Shown one piece after another: positions 15,623-26,168 of a stretch of 64,000 bases of DNA. The position numbers and the translations under genes are program-made. Every line of letters begins with the position of its first letter. The first letter of the stretch is position 1. The notes beneath the pieces are model-generated. The model had not been told where the DNA came from and did no database searches. It was given only the letters and a program-made list of their open reading frames with translations. The stretch comes from Flavobacterium sp. 90 (GTDB lineage: Bacteria; Bacteroidota; Bacteroidia; Flavobacteriales; Flavobacteriaceae), in contig NZ_SMGE01000001.1 in assembly GCF_004339525.1 (NCBI RefSeq), forward strand, positions 6,138,001-6,202,000. The letters are read 5' to 3'.

Positions 15623-16053
15623 TTTTGTTTTTTTGTTTAAAGTTTCAGGTTTTGTTTGTTTGAGGTTTGATAATTATTGTCTTAAATAAGTTTCACGCAG
15701 ATTGTGTTGTTTATTACATAAAACAATCATAATCATTGTCGTTCCGGGAGATGCTCGACAAAAATTGGCGACAATATTAGACGCGGATTCGCTTTGCGAA
15801 AACACAGATTAAAACGGATTTTATCAGCTTAATCTTGTCATTTCGGAACGAGAGCCGAGCAATAGCAACAGACGAAGTAAATCTTGGCGAGTAGCTCGAC
15901 AATGATTGACAATATACTTTATGGAGTTTCTTGCGGAGATCCCTCGTTCCTCGGGATGACAAAAATGCGCGCAATAGTATTGATAAAGTTTTAGAATTAT
16001 CTAATTATCTAATTATCTAATTGACTAATTTTCTAATTGCCAAATTATCTAAT
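15623..16053. other. 431-bp repeat-rich spacer
   Basis: It holds an ACGCGGATTCGCTTTGCGAA word at about 15780 (family also at 46145, 46400 and 50570), one copy of the 100-bp hairpin repeat at 15837-15960, and a run of TAATTATCTAATTATCTAATTG near 16000. No gene seen. Confidence 0.75.
15837..15960. repeat. Hairpin repeat of the GTCATTTCG/GTCATCCCG family, copy 1
   Basis: Begins GTCATTTCGGAACGAG and ends CTCGTTCCTCGGGATGAC, so its arms pair imperfectly over the outer 20 or so bases. The middle carries the family words GTAGCTCGACAA and GGAGTTTCTTGCGGAGATC. Confidence 0.82.
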
Positions 16054-17348
<1,295 letters not shown>

Positions 17349-17753
17349 CTACTTTCCAAAACTAAAGTATTCTTCATCTGTAACGCTTTCCAGCCAGATT
17401 CCTTTTCCTTTGTCAATTTCTGTAATGATGCTAATGTGCGAAAATCGACTAAACGGAGTTGCGCCATACCAATGTTCTACGCCTGGTAAAATGGTAATAA
17501 CTTCGTCTTTATGAAGTAAACGAATTGCGTTTCCTTTTTCCTGATAATATCCAATTCCGTCAGTTGCGATAAACAATTGTAAACTTGAATTAATGTGCCA
17601 TTTACATCTTGCGCCCGGTTCAAAAGAAACCTCTTTAATCATGGTATTATCGGGATGAATATTGCTGGTTTGTTTTTTATAAGAAACATCACCAGTCATA
17701 AAAGTATTTGGGACTTTTCCCTCTTCAATAGCGGAAGTATAAAGTGTTGACAT
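17349..17753 (-). CDS. Small cupin-domain protein (first of a pair)
   Basis: A 134-residue single-domain cupin. Cupin motif 1 is seen as SFEPGARCKWHINSSLQ (one metal-ligand position reads HINSS rather than HxH) and motif 2 as VITILPGVEHWYGATP near residue 92. Relatives are often annotated as quercetin 2,3-dioxygenase-like or carboxymuconolactone-associated cupins. The loss of the second His of HxH suggests altered or absent metal binding. It follows the second cupin gene by 91 bp. Confidence 0.88.
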   Translation of the reverse strand: MSTLYTSAIEEGKVPNTFMTGDVSYKKQTSNIHPDNTMIKEVSFEPGARCKWHINSSLQLFIATDGIGYYQEKGNAIRLLHKDEVITILPGVEHWYGATPFSRFSHISIITEIDKGKGIWLESVTDEEYFSFGK

Positions 17754-17844
17754 AAAATTGATTTTTGAGATTGATTTTTATTTAAAAAAGATCTAACAAA
17801 ACCGTTAATTATCGTTAGATCAACCAACAACACTTTTACTTTAA

Positions 17845-18261
17845 TTATTTAAAGCTATTATATTGTTCGTCTGTTACCGGTTCAAGCCAGTCTACGATAC
17901 CTTTTTCTGTATTTGTACTGATTGCGATATGCGTAAATTCACCATCTGGAGAAGCTCCGTGCCAATGTTTAATTTCAGGCTGAATGTTTACAACATCACC
18001 TTCTTTTAATAATTGAATTGGTTTCCCGACTTCTTGGTAAAAACCTGTTCCTTGGGTAACTATAAGAATTTGACCTCCGGGATGTGTGTGCCAGTTGTTG
18101 CGTGCACCGGCTTCAAAAACCACATTACCTACGGCCGTATTTAAAATCGGATCATTTGGAACCAACATCTTCACCCATGCTTTTCCTGTAAAATAATCCG
18201 CTGAAGCTAAGTCTCCTTTTGGGAAAATAGATTCATTTAATTGATTTTCTGGTTCTTTCAT
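17845..18261 (-). CDS. Small cupin-domain protein (second of a pair)
   Basis: A 138-residue cupin related to its downstream neighbour. Motif 1 is complete (FEAGARNNWHTHPGGQIL, with HxH) and motif 2 reads VVNIQPEIKHWHGASP, so the metal-binding His/Glu set looks intact. The sequence around FTGKAWVKMLV is typical of cupins encoded beside AraC regulators and oxidoreductases. The pair seems to be an old duplication in which only this copy keeps a full metal site. Confidence 0.9.
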   Translation of the reverse strand: MKEPENQLNESIFPKGDLASADYFTGKAWVKMLVPNDPILNTAVGNVVFEAGARNNWHTHPGGQILIVTQGTGFYQEVGKPIQLLKEGDVVNIQPEIKHWHGASPDGEFTHIAISTNTEKGIVDWLEPVTDEQYNSFK

Positions 18262-18449
18262 AATTTTTTGTTTTTTAATATCAGTGCCGGAAACTAAATC
18301 AGAAAGCCAGAATGCGCTTTATAGAAGTTATATTTAGTCAGCTAAAAACCGATAAGGGGTTAATACTAATTATTACAGGGCAAAATTACTTTAGCAATGA
18401 CAATTAGAAATAACAATAATCAAACAAAAAATTAAGAATTTGAAACAAT

Positions 18450-19322
18450 TTATGTTCTTAATGATTTTGGAATTGTTCCTGTAAGTCTTTTAAAGTAATT
18501 ATTAAAATAGCTCGGATATTCAAATCCAAGCGAATATCCAATGTCTGAGATACTCCAATCTGTGTGATGCAATAATGCTTTTGCTTCGCTGATAATCCTT
18601 TCGGTAATATGCGCCGTTGTTGGCTTTCCGGTAATTTCTTTTACAGAACGATTGAGGTGATTTACGTGAACCGCAAGACTTTGTGCATAATCCTGAGGTG
18701 TTTTTAATGCCAAAGGTTCATTTTTTGTCTCAATTGGGAATTGTCTTTCTAATAATTCCAGAAATAAAGAAGTGATTCTCGAAGAAGCATTTTTATGTTT
18801 AAAGAAATTTTCTGACGGCTGCATTTTCATCGATTCATGAAGAATCAGGTTGATATAATTTCGAATTAAATCATCTTTAAAAACATAATCAGTATCTTGT
18901 TCTTCAATCATTTTCTTAAACAACGAAGTTATAAAAACTTCTTGTTCAGTTGATAAAGAAAATATTGGTGTTCCGCCTATTTTAAACAAAGGTGATTCAT
19001 GAAGACTTTCTGAGCGATCATTTGCTTTTAAAAATTCTTCGGTAAAAACACATGCATAACCGTTATAGGCAGGCGAAATAATCTCCCATGAATATGGAAT
19101 ATGTGGATTTCCAAAGAATAATATTGTTCCATCAGTTTCTATTCCGCGATCTGCATAATGAATAAGACTTTTACTGGTATTAATGCAAATTTTATAAAAA
19201 TCTCTGCGGTTATACGTTGGAATTGCGCTTACATCGTTACTTACCTCATAAACTTTAAAACCTTTTAGCTTTAAGTCAGAAGTATTAAAATCGGCTGTTT
19301 TAGAAACTATTTGATCACTCAT
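18450..19322 (-). CDS. AraC-family transcriptional regulator
   Basis: A 290-residue regulator. The N-terminal 160 residues form a cupin-like sensing domain (IHYADRGIETDGTILFFGNPHIPYSWE). The C-terminal 100 residues hold two helix-turn-helix motifs: VNHLNRSVKEITGKPTTAHI and the signature ISDIGYSLGFEYPSYFNNYFKRLTG. It is first in the minus-strand run before the two cupins, aldo/keto reductase and alcohol dehydrogenase, and is the obvious candidate to control them (inference from position). Confidence 0.94.
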   Translation of the reverse strand: MSDQIVSKTADFNTSDLKLKGFKVYEVSNDVSAIPTYNRRDFYKICINTSKSLIHYADRGIETDGTILFFGNPHIPYSWEIISPAYNGYACVFTEEFLKANDRSESLHESPLFKIGGTPIFSLSTEQEVFITSLFKKMIEEQDTDYVFKDDLIRNYINLILHESMKMQPSENFFKHKNASSRITSLFLELLERQFPIETKNEPLALKTPQDYAQSLAVHVNHLNRSVKEITGKPTTAHITERIISEAKALLHHTDWSISDIGYSLGFEYPSYFNNYFKRLTGTIPKSLRT

Positions 19323-19395
19323 GCAGCAAAGTTATGAAAATCAAACAAAAATAGGGTTTTGAAAATGTTAAAGAATAGAAACGCTTTTCAGCCGA

Positions 19396-20967
19396 TTACA
19401 TAAATTGCAATTTCTCTTCTTCTAAATCCAAATAAAGCAAATGTCTGCGGATAATTTCTTCATCAAGAATTTCTTCCTGATTTTTATCCAAAAGCCATTT
19501 TCGTTGATGTTCAAGTAAATTTAAATACACAACCTTGGTTTCATCAGACATTAGAATATTATCTTCGTTATTTACATGAATATCTTCCCATTTACGAGCA
19601 ATTTGCTGTAAAATGGGTTGTCTTTCTAATTCGTTGCTATAAGTGCTTTTCAGATGATTTAAAGCGTGATCTGCAAGTTCTCTTTTAATCTGATTGTATA
19701 TTTCGTCTTCCGGTAATGTATAATCCGGATCTTTCATGTGGAACTTCTTAATTAAATAAGGCAATGTCAATCCTTGCAAAAGCAACGTTGTCAGGATTAC
19801 CACAAATGTGATAAACAAGATCAAATTTCGTTGCGGAAACGGCGCTCCATCCAATTGCACCGGAATAGATAAGGCTGCAGCCAAAGAAACGACACCGCGC
19901 ATTCCGGTCCAGCCAATTAAAATTGGACCTCTGAACCCCGGATGTCTAGCATCGGCAACTTTTATAAAATTTCTTGCAATAAGAGTAGTAAAAACAGCTC
20001 CAAAAGCACATAGAATTCTACCAACAATAAGTACCGCTGTAATCAATAATCCGTAACCAATTGCTGATGAAAGACTCACGCCTTCTAATCCCGAAACAAT
20101 CTCAGGCAAATCAAGTCCGATAAACATAAATATTAAACCATTCAATATAAAACAGAAACTTTCCCAGACATTAACGCCGCGCAAACGCGAACTGCTGCTT
20201 AAAAACGAAAGTCTGAAATGTGATAATAATAAACCTCCGCTTACAACGGCAAGAACTCCTGAACTGTGCACTTCTTCAGCGGCAATATATATGATATAAG
20301 GTGTAACGAGAGAAAGTATTATATCTGAATTAGCGTCGGTTGGCAAGTATTTGTGTAATTTCATGGCAATAAAACCTATTCCAACTCCAATTCCAACTCC
20401 GCCAAATAACATCCATCCAAAACTTGTTATCGCATCTTGCCAGATAAATTGCCCTGTTCCAACTGTAATCAATGCAAATCTGAAAATAATCAATGAAGAT
20501 GCATCGTTTAATAAACTTTCGCCTTCCAAAATAGAGGATAATCTTCGTGGTACTTTTACAAATTTTAGAATTGCCCCTGCGCTAACAGCATCTGGAGGAG
20601 AAATGATTCCGCCAAGTAAAAAGCCTAATGCCAATGAAAATCCGGGTATAAAATGACTGGCTACCAAAGCCACAGAAAATGCGGTAATAAACACGACCAA
20701 AAAGGCAAAACTGCAAATAATACGTCGCCAGCGCCATAATTCTTTCCATGAAATATTCCATGCTGCTTCGTACAATAATGGCGGAAGAAAAATAACAAAA
20801 ATAAGTTCCGGATCGATGCGCAACACCGGAATTCCGGGAATAAAACTAATGGCTAATCCTCCTAAAACCAACAAAACCGGATAGGCAACTTTGATCTTAT
20901 TGCTCAGCATTATTAATAAAAGAATAACGATGACAAGGATTAAATAAAACGGAAAATCGTTCAGCAT
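19396..20967 (-). CDS. Na+/H+ antiporter, CPA1 family
   Basis: A 523-residue cation/proton antiporter with about 12 membrane helices in the first 400 residues and a charged cytoplasmic tail of 120. Family motifs are LPPLLYEAAWN, GGIISPPDAVSAGAILK, and LEGESLLNDASSLIIFRFAL, which carries the Asn-Asp pair of the ion-binding site; GWTGMRGVVSLAAALSIP is the CPA1 helix-10 motif. The tail resembles YjcE/NhaP-type bacterial proteins. The stand-alone gene should help control pH and Na+. The ion preference (Na+ or K+) cannot be read here. Confidence 0.95.
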   Translation of the reverse strand: MLNDFPFYLILVIVILLLIMLSNKIKVAYPVLLVLGGLAISFIPGIPVLRIDPELIFVIFLPPLLYEAAWNISWKELWRWRRIICSFAFLVVFITAFSVALVASHFIPGFSLALGFLLGGIISPPDAVSAGAILKFVKVPRRLSSILEGESLLNDASSLIIFRFALITVGTGQFIWQDAITSFGWMLFGGVGIGVGIGFIAMKLHKYLPTDANSDIILSLVTPYIIYIAAEEVHSSGVLAVVSGGLLLSHFRLSFLSSSSRLRGVNVWESFCFILNGLIFMFIGLDLPEIVSGLEGVSLSSAIGYGLLITAVLIVGRILCAFGAVFTTLIARNFIKVADARHPGFRGPILIGWTGMRGVVSLAAALSIPVQLDGAPFPQRNLILFITFVVILTTLLLQGLTLPYLIKKFHMKDPDYTLPEDEIYNQIKRELADHALNHLKSTYSNELERQPILQQIARKWEDIHVNNEDNILMSDETKVVYLNLLEHQRKWLLDKNQEEILDEEIIRRHLLYLDLEEEKLQFM

Positions 20968-21106
20968 TTGATATGACTTTTTTGAGAAATAATATTGATT
21001 AAAGACGATACAGAATTACGCTATCGTCTTTGAACTATCAATATTAGGAAATATTTTTATATAAAATACATTCAAAATCCTGAAACGAAAAACATTGGCA
21101 GAAATT

Positions 21107-23938
21107 CTATTCTTTTCCTGAAATTGTAATAGTGTGTGGCTTTAATCCTTTCGCGGAAGCGGACAAAGCAACGGGTTTCTCACTATTTTCTTTCTGAATT
21201 ATGATTTGCGCATAACCATTAAAAAGCTGTCTAATCCATGGTTTAGAAGGCGTTACAACCTGAATAATTCCAGGATCTGTATTCATAACATCCCAATCTT
21301 TTATTTTCTGCAATGGCGTTGCGATAATATAAATAGAGTTTTTACCTTCTTTTAGAATATTAGAATTCAGAATGTATTTTTCAGAATCTTCAGCACTTGA
21401 ATTCACTTTATTTCCATTGACAAAAACTACAGCTTCAACTCCTATTTTCTTGTAAAAAAAGCTCACAATTTTGCTTGCAGAATAATCCTTTAATTCAAAT
21501 TGACCGCGATAAACATACGAAGGCGCTTGTTTTTTATAATCTCTGTCTTTAAAAGCTATCGTCCAATCATTATCTGAATACGTAGGTAATTGTTGCGGCA
21601 AATTGCCCGTTGTTCCTTTTTGCTCTTCAAAATTTGTTATTGGAGCAAGCAAAATTTCGTCAATGAATTGGTCATTTTCCAAAGAAGTTGGATTTCCGTT
21701 ACCAACGCCTAAAATTTTTCCACCTTTTATCGAAAATGTTATTTCGTTATTTGCAGTTGGAACATGAAGTCCTTTTTTGTCTGTAACCTCAACTGTTACT
21801 ACAGAAACATTGGCATTCGCAGTATTTTCTTTATCTATAGAAAGCTTTATAGCTTCGGGATTTCCCGTAGTTTTCTGAATATCCGAAAGGACTTTTTTGC
21901 CATTTTTATATCCAATTGCTTCCAGACTTCCGGGCGTATATTTTACTTTCCATTCTAAATGTCCATATTGCTCCATTTTCTTTTTACCCAAACTCTTTTT
22001 ATTCAGGAAAAGTTCTACTTCGTCGCAATTAGAATGTACCCAAACATCAATTTCCTGTCCTTCCTTTTCGCTCCAATTCCAATGTGGCATAAGGTGTAAA
22101 ACGGGGTGATTTCCCCACCAGGATTTCAAATAAAACACATTGTCTTTCGGGAAACCGCAAACATCCATCATTCCAAAATAAGACGTAACCGACGGCCATC
22201 CATAAGGAGTTGGTTCGCCACGATAATCAAAACCTGTCCAGATAAACATTCCTGCCAGATATGGGCGCGTTGCATAAAACTTCCAGCCTTCTTCGATACT
22301 ATAAAATGTTGGACGCGGTTTTTTATCATATGCGCTTTGATAATGTATTATATCATCTGTAAAATAAACACCGCGCGTTGCAAAAGTCGAACCTTCCTCC
22401 GTTCCCATTCCGGGTTGAGATTTAAACTCGTTTCTATGTGCATCAATATCGCCATTTCCCATATAATTGTAGCCCATAATTTCGACTACAGACGAAATTC
22501 CACTTTTAAAACCGCTGCTAATTCCAACCGTTACAGGTCTTGTCGAATCTATACTTTTTGCAAATCCCTGCATGACATTTGTAATGCGTTCGCCAACAAT
22601 ATTTCCTTCAATATTCCATTCTTCATTGCCCACAGACCAGCAAAATATACTTGGATGATTGCGATCACGCTCTATCATTTTCTTCAAATCATTGAGATGA
22701 TAGTCATTAATTCCCATCAAACGTGTTTCGTCAATTACGAGCATTCCCAATTTATCGCAAGCTTCCAGCAATTCGGGCGTTGGCGGATTGTGCGAACAAC
22801 GATAGGCATTTGAACCCATTTCTTTGAGCTTCTTAATTCTGTAATACTGAAGTTCATCCGGCAAAGCAGTTCCAATTCCGGCGTGATCCTGATGATTGTT
22901 TGTTCCTTTTAATTTTAAAGCTTTTCCGTTAAGGAAAAATCCATTTTCAGGATCAAACTTAATCGTTCTGATTCCGAAAGAAGTTTCATATCGATCTACG
23001 ATTTTTCCTTCTTGCTTTATTTGCGTCACCAAACGGTATAAATTTGGTGAATCAATATCCCATAATAATGGATTATTCACCTTAAGTTTTGAAGAATATT
23101 TGGCTGTTTTATAAAAATTCGGCGCCGTAGCATTTTCTGAAACACTCGTAACTTCTTTACCCGAAGCATCCAGAATTGTTTGTGTTATTTCGACAGAATC
23201 TTTATAATTTCCTTTGTTTTCGATTGTAACTTCGGCACTAACTTCTGCATTATTATTTTGTATTTCTGAGGTTACATAAGTTCCGTTTTGAACAACATAT
23301 AACGGATTTGTTTTCTGGAGATAAACATGTCTGTAAATTCCCGCGCCTTCATAAAACCAACCTTCTTCCATTGAAGCATCAACGCGAACAACAATTGTAT
23401 TTTGACCGCCATAATTGACATAAGAAGTAACATCATATTCAAAACCGTTATAACCACTTTCGGCTGTTCCAAGGTAATAACCATTGAAAAAGACTTTGGA
23501 ATTTCTAAAAACGCCATCAAATTTTAAAGAAATAACTTTTCCCAGATCACTTTCGGGAATTGTGATTTTTTTTCTGTACCAACCAATACTTTTTTCAGGA
23601 AAACCCTTTCCACCAGTTTTAAATCCATGGCTGTAACTCGCGCTTTCGCTAAAAGGTTGTTCTACGATCCAATCGTGCGGTAAATCGAGTGTTCTCCAGG
23701 CACGATCGTCAAATTGCAATGATGCTGGACCATCTGCAAAACCTGTTTTGGCTAAATATGAGAAGTAGCTTTCGGCGTGACCAAAATCTTTTTGTTTATC
23801 GTATGAATGTCCCAATGAAAAACGCCATTCTTTATCGATCAAAATCAATTGCCGCTCTGATTTGTTCTGAGCGAATGTGCAAATGGAAATCAAAAAAATA
23901 AAATAGTACAGAATTTCTTTAGGAGAAATGGTTTTCAT
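21107..23938 (-). CDS. Exported GH2-family glycosidase (beta-galactosidase type)
   Basis: A 943-residue secreted glycoside hydrolase. The signal peptide ends near TFAQ (residue 24). Then come the GH2 sugar-binding domain (LPHDWIVEQPF, about 75), an Ig-like domain, and the TIM barrel with GSNAYRCSHNPPTPELLEACD. The acid/base is in SVGNEEWN (about E437) and the likely nucleophile is the first Glu of GTEEGST (about 514), aligned with the SETSST/SRGVY motif of Bacteroidota enzymes. DUF4982 and further Ig-like modules fill the C-terminal third. The substrate is probably a beta-galactoside, but beta-glucuronidase-like uses cannot be excluded. There are no SusCD genes nearby. Confidence 0.93.
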   Translation of the reverse strand: MKTISPKEILYYFIFLISICTFAQNKSERQLILIDKEWRFSLGHSYDKQKDFGHAESYFSYLAKTGFADGPASLQFDDRAWRTLDLPHDWIVEQPFSESASYSHGFKTGGKGFPEKSIGWYRKKITIPESDLGKVISLKFDGVFRNSKVFFNGYYLGTAESGYNGFEYDVTSYVNYGGQNTIVVRVDASMEEGWFYEGAGIYRHVYLQKTNPLYVVQNGTYVTSEIQNNNAEVSAEVTIENKGNYKDSVEITQTILDASGKEVTSVSENATAPNFYKTAKYSSKLKVNNPLLWDIDSPNLYRLVTQIKQEGKIVDRYETSFGIRTIKFDPENGFFLNGKALKLKGTNNHQDHAGIGTALPDELQYYRIKKLKEMGSNAYRCSHNPPTPELLEACDKLGMLVIDETRLMGINDYHLNDLKKMIERDRNHPSIFCWSVGNEEWNIEGNIVGERITNVMQGFAKSIDSTRPVTVGISSGFKSGISSVVEIMGYNYMGNGDIDAHRNEFKSQPGMGTEEGSTFATRGVYFTDDIIHYQSAYDKKPRPTFYSIEEGWKFYATRPYLAGMFIWTGFDYRGEPTPYGWPSVTSYFGMMDVCGFPKDNVFYLKSWWGNHPVLHLMPHWNWSEKEGQEIDVWVHSNCDEVELFLNKKSLGKKKMEQYGHLEWKVKYTPGSLEAIGYKNGKKVLSDIQKTTGNPEAIKLSIDKENTANANVSVVTVEVTDKKGLHVPTANNEITFSIKGGKILGVGNGNPTSLENDQFIDEILLAPITNFEEQKGTTGNLPQQLPTYSDNDWTIAFKDRDYKKQAPSYVYRGQFELKDYSASKIVSFFYKKIGVEAVVFVNGNKVNSSAEDSEKYILNSNILKEGKNSIYIIATPLQKIKDWDVMNTDPGIIQVVTPSKPWIRQLFNGYAQIIIQKENSEKPVALSASAKGLKPHTITISGKE

Positions 23939-24145
23939 AATAAGGTGGTTAGCTAGTGATGCTAAAATAACTTTTTTAGGCCTTAAAAGTTAATAGTATT
24001 TTATCAAAAGATGATCTATTTCTCTTTTAATTTCAAGCTAAAAAGTGGCAATTAAAATTTAGAATCATTCTATTGGCTATGTTTTGTTAAATAATTTTCT
24101 TTTGATGTAATTTTATACTAAAATTCAAATAAAAATAAGCCAATC

Positions 24146-24529
24146 ATGAGTGTTATTAAAGATGAAGATAAACTTCTTAGCACTATTAAACGTATTGATC
24201 AGAAGATTGACAAGATCAACGATCAAAAGATAAACGCCTTTTTCGAATCTCTTGGATTAACGGAAAGAGAAGATGTGCCTAAGGATTACCTAAGTTGGGA
24301 AACGATTCTTATCGTAGTACCGGATCGTCATATCTCGCACGAATTGAAATATTATAAGTTTTCGATTTCAAGACTCTTTTTTGTTACGAATCCTTATGCC
24401 GATCAAATTCATATTTATGATTTTAACGAATGGAAAAACAGTACCCGAAATAAAACGCAACTCCAAATTAGAGAAATTCTCAAAACAAATTTTGGAGGCG
24501 TCAAAAAACCTCATACTGATTCACATTAA
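24146..24529 (+). CDS. Small soluble protein of unknown function
   Basis: A 127-residue protein: the N-terminal 35 residues are a charged coil (LLSTIKRIDQKIDKINDQK), the middle has strands (WETILIVVPDRHISHELKYY, LFFVTNPYADQIHIYDF), and the C-terminal 25 residues are basic. No signal peptide or known domain. It is transcribed alone, divergent from the GH2 gene, and ended by a strong terminator shared with the convergent membrane protein gene. Confidence 0.75.
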   Translation: MSVIKDEDKLLSTIKRIDQKIDKINDQKINAFFESLGLTEREDVPKDYLSWETILIVVPDRHISHELKYYKFSISRLFFVTNPYADQIHIYDFNEWKNSTRNKTQLQIREILKTNFGGVKKPHTDSH

Positions 24530-24560
24530 AAAGTCCGATTTCTACAAATCGGACTTTTTT
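24528..24560. terminator. Bidirectional rho-independent terminator
   Basis: AAAAAGTCCGATTT, 4-nt loop, AAATCGGACTTTTTT. Lies between two convergent genes. Confidence 0.9.
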
Positions 24561-25035
24561 ATTCTCGAATTTCAAAAATTCTCAGAAACTTTTTCTCTAG
24601 TTTGTTCCTCTTTCGCTCCGTATTCCATCTGGAATAGAAAGCCATAAAAAGCAAAAACAAGTTGACAATTGTTGACGCTCGCCTAAGTCCTCTTGCAAAA
24701 AACAGAAAGAATATATTAATTGCAATTATAACAACTACGGGGAAAAATCTTGCCCAAATCTCCTGAAATTTACTATTTGGCTCAACAACATAATCTACTT
24801 TGAGCGTATTATTAATGTTCTTGTATTTCCCTTTTATAATATAAGGTGTTGGCGATTGTATTGAATTTATAGTCAGGTCAAAACTTTTATCATCAAAAAC
24901 TCCGTAAAATGGTTTTGAAGTTCCATCAAATACAGTTAAAATGGCAAATGTGCTTAATTTTAATTTTGGAGAACCAATTTGAGTATTGTTTTCTAATCTT
25001 TTTCTGAATTCAGATAAGTTGAGTTTTGATTGCAT
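24559..25035 (-). CDS. Membrane-anchored protein of unknown function
   Basis: A 158-residue protein. Residues 1-95 are polar (TPYIIKGKYKNINNTLKVDYVVEP), then two hydrophobic helices at about 97-115 and 120-136, then a basic tail. No domain recognised. It starts 20 bp after the TlpA-like gene on the same strand, so the two are probably one operon; what links them is unknown. Confidence 0.78.
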   Translation of the reverse strand: MQSKLNLSEFRKRLENNTQIGSPKLKLSTFAILTVFDGTSKPFYGVFDDKSFDLTINSIQSPTPYIIKGKYKNINNTLKVDYVVEPNSKFQEIWARFFPVVVIIAINIFFLFFARGLRRASTIVNLFLLFMAFYSRWNTERKRNKLEKKFLRIFEIRE

Positions 25036-25055
25036 TTGACTTCTAATTTCCTTTT

Positions 25056-25550
25056 TTATTTTGGAGATAATAAACTATTCACCAATTCATTCAAGGCGTT
25101 TCCGTGAATGTTTTTGGCAATAATGATTCCGTTTTTGTCTATTAAAAAGTTTAATGGTACAGATTGAAGCATGTAATCTGAAACTACTGGAGATTTCCAG
25201 TATTTTAAATCACTTACTTGTGTCCATGGAAGTTTTTGTTTTGTGATTGCACCTAACCAAAGCGGCTTTTTAGTATCCATTGAAACACTATAAATCGCAA
25301 ATTTATCAGGATAAGCATTGTACAATTTTATCAATTCCGGATGTTCTTTTGTACATGGTCCACACCAGGAAGCCCAAAAATCAACCAGAACTAATTCTCC
25401 TCTAAAAGAAGAAAGTACAACATTGTTTCCTTTTGTATCTGGAAGATCAATTTCAGGAGCAATATCACCTACTTCAACGCCAACAACCTGAGCTTTTGAG
25501 TTGGTTATAAAACAAAATAAGAATCCTAAAATGAGTAAAGTTTTTTTCAT
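25056..25550 (-). CDS. Exported TlpA-like thioredoxin
   Basis: A 164-residue periplasmic thiol-disulphide protein. Signal peptide to about TNSKAQ (residue 21). The active site is WASWCGPC (C63, C66), preceded by GDIAPEIDLPDTKG, the AhpC/TSA-like entry, and followed by the cis-Pro segment VPLNFLIDKNGII. The family reduces or isomerises cysteines, often in cytochrome c maturation or envelope stress. First gene of a two-gene unit with a membrane protein. Confidence 0.94.
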   Translation of the reverse strand: MKKTLLILGFLFCFITNSKAQVVGVEVGDIAPEIDLPDTKGNNVVLSSFRGELVLVDFWASWCGPCTKEHPELIKLYNAYPDKFAIYSVSMDTKKPLWLGAITKQKLPWTQVSDLKYWKSPVVSDYMLQSVPLNFLIDKNGIIIAKNIHGNALNELVNSLLSPK

Positions 25551-25610
25551 AATTGATTAAGTTTATTTATTTGGGGAATGTTTTGAATCTCGCAAAGTTA
25601 TCTCATTTTT

Positions 25611-25708
25611 GTCATTTCGCCGAAGGAGAAATCACACTAGAAACTCCTCATAGAAAATCGTCAATCTTTGTCGATCAACTCGTGTGATTTCTCCTTCGTC
25701 GAAATGAC
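25611..25708. repeat. Hairpin repeat of the GTCATTTCG family, copy 3
   Basis: Arms of 27 bp with one mismatch: GTCATTTCGCCGAAGGAG... (25611-25637) against ...CTCCTTCGTCGAAATGAC (25682-25708). The loop contains CAATCTTTGTCGA. Confidence 0.9.
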
Positions 25709-25829
25709 AAGTTTGTGTATACTCTTTGCAAAATCAATACACGAGCAAATATATATTTTCTTTATTAAATCTTCCACTGTTTTCTTTCTCCTATCTTAAA
25801 TTTTTGCTAAATATTTTTTCTTTAATTGG

Positions 25830-25855
25830 TATATCGGGAAAAGTCGATATATTTG
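25830..25855 (+). promoter_or_regulatory. Promoter with overlapping inverted repeat (likely ArsR operator)
   Basis: Perfect inverted repeat TATATCG (25830-25836), 8-nt spacer, CGATATA (25845-25851). It overlaps a -7 element TATATTTG (25848-25855). The ATG is at 25860, only 4 bases after the -7 element, so the transcript is expected to have almost no leader. ArsR repressors typically bind such repeats over promoters; binding by the adjacent gene product is inferred. Confidence 0.6.
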
Positions 25856-25859
25856 CGCC

Positions 25860-26162
25860 ATGGAAAATATAGAAATCTTTAAAGCATTGTCTAATAAGTC
25901 CAGATTGCAAATGCTGGAATGGCTAAAAGAACCCGAAATAAACTTTCCGGATCAACTTCAGCATGCAGGATTTGAGCATGGAGTTTGTGTGGGGCAAATT
26001 CAAGCCAAAGCCGGACTGACGCAGTCAACTGTTTCTGAATACTTATCTATTTTACAACGTGCCGGATTTATAGAATCTAAACGCGTTGGACAATGGACCT
26101 ATTATAAACGTAACGAAGGTGCCTTTGAAGCACTCAGTAAATTAATCCAATCTAATTTGTAA
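25860..26162 (+). CDS. ArsR-family winged-helix repressor
   Basis: A 100-residue ArsR/SmtB-type regulator: FKALSNKSRLQMLEWLKEP is the usual first helix pair and GLTQSTVSEYLSILQRAGFI the recognition helix, followed by the wing RVGQWTYYKRN. The single Cys lies in GVCVGQI, just ahead of the recognition helix; the classical CxC metal motif is absent. It may sense electrophiles or redox changes rather than metal, which would fit the flavin reductase gene that starts 6 bp after its stop. Autoregulation is suggested by the inverted repeat over its promoter. Confidence 0.92.
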   Translation: MENIEIFKALSNKSRLQMLEWLKEPEINFPDQLQHAGFEHGVCVGQIQAKAGLTQSTVSEYLSILQRAGFIESKRVGQWTYYKRNEGAFEALSKLIQSNL

Positions 26163-26168
26163 ATTACT

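Larger units (their letters stand above)
25551..25859. other. 309-bp spacer between divergent genes
   Basis: It carries one hairpin repeat (25611-25708) and, next to the plus-strand gene, the operator/promoter of the ArsR operon (25830-25855). Nothing else seen. Confidence 0.75.

Noticed and set aside
22106..22813. Long (235-codon) plus-strand frame opposite the GH2 gene
   Set aside because: Antisense shadow of a well-supported enzyme gene; its composition reflects the complementary codons.
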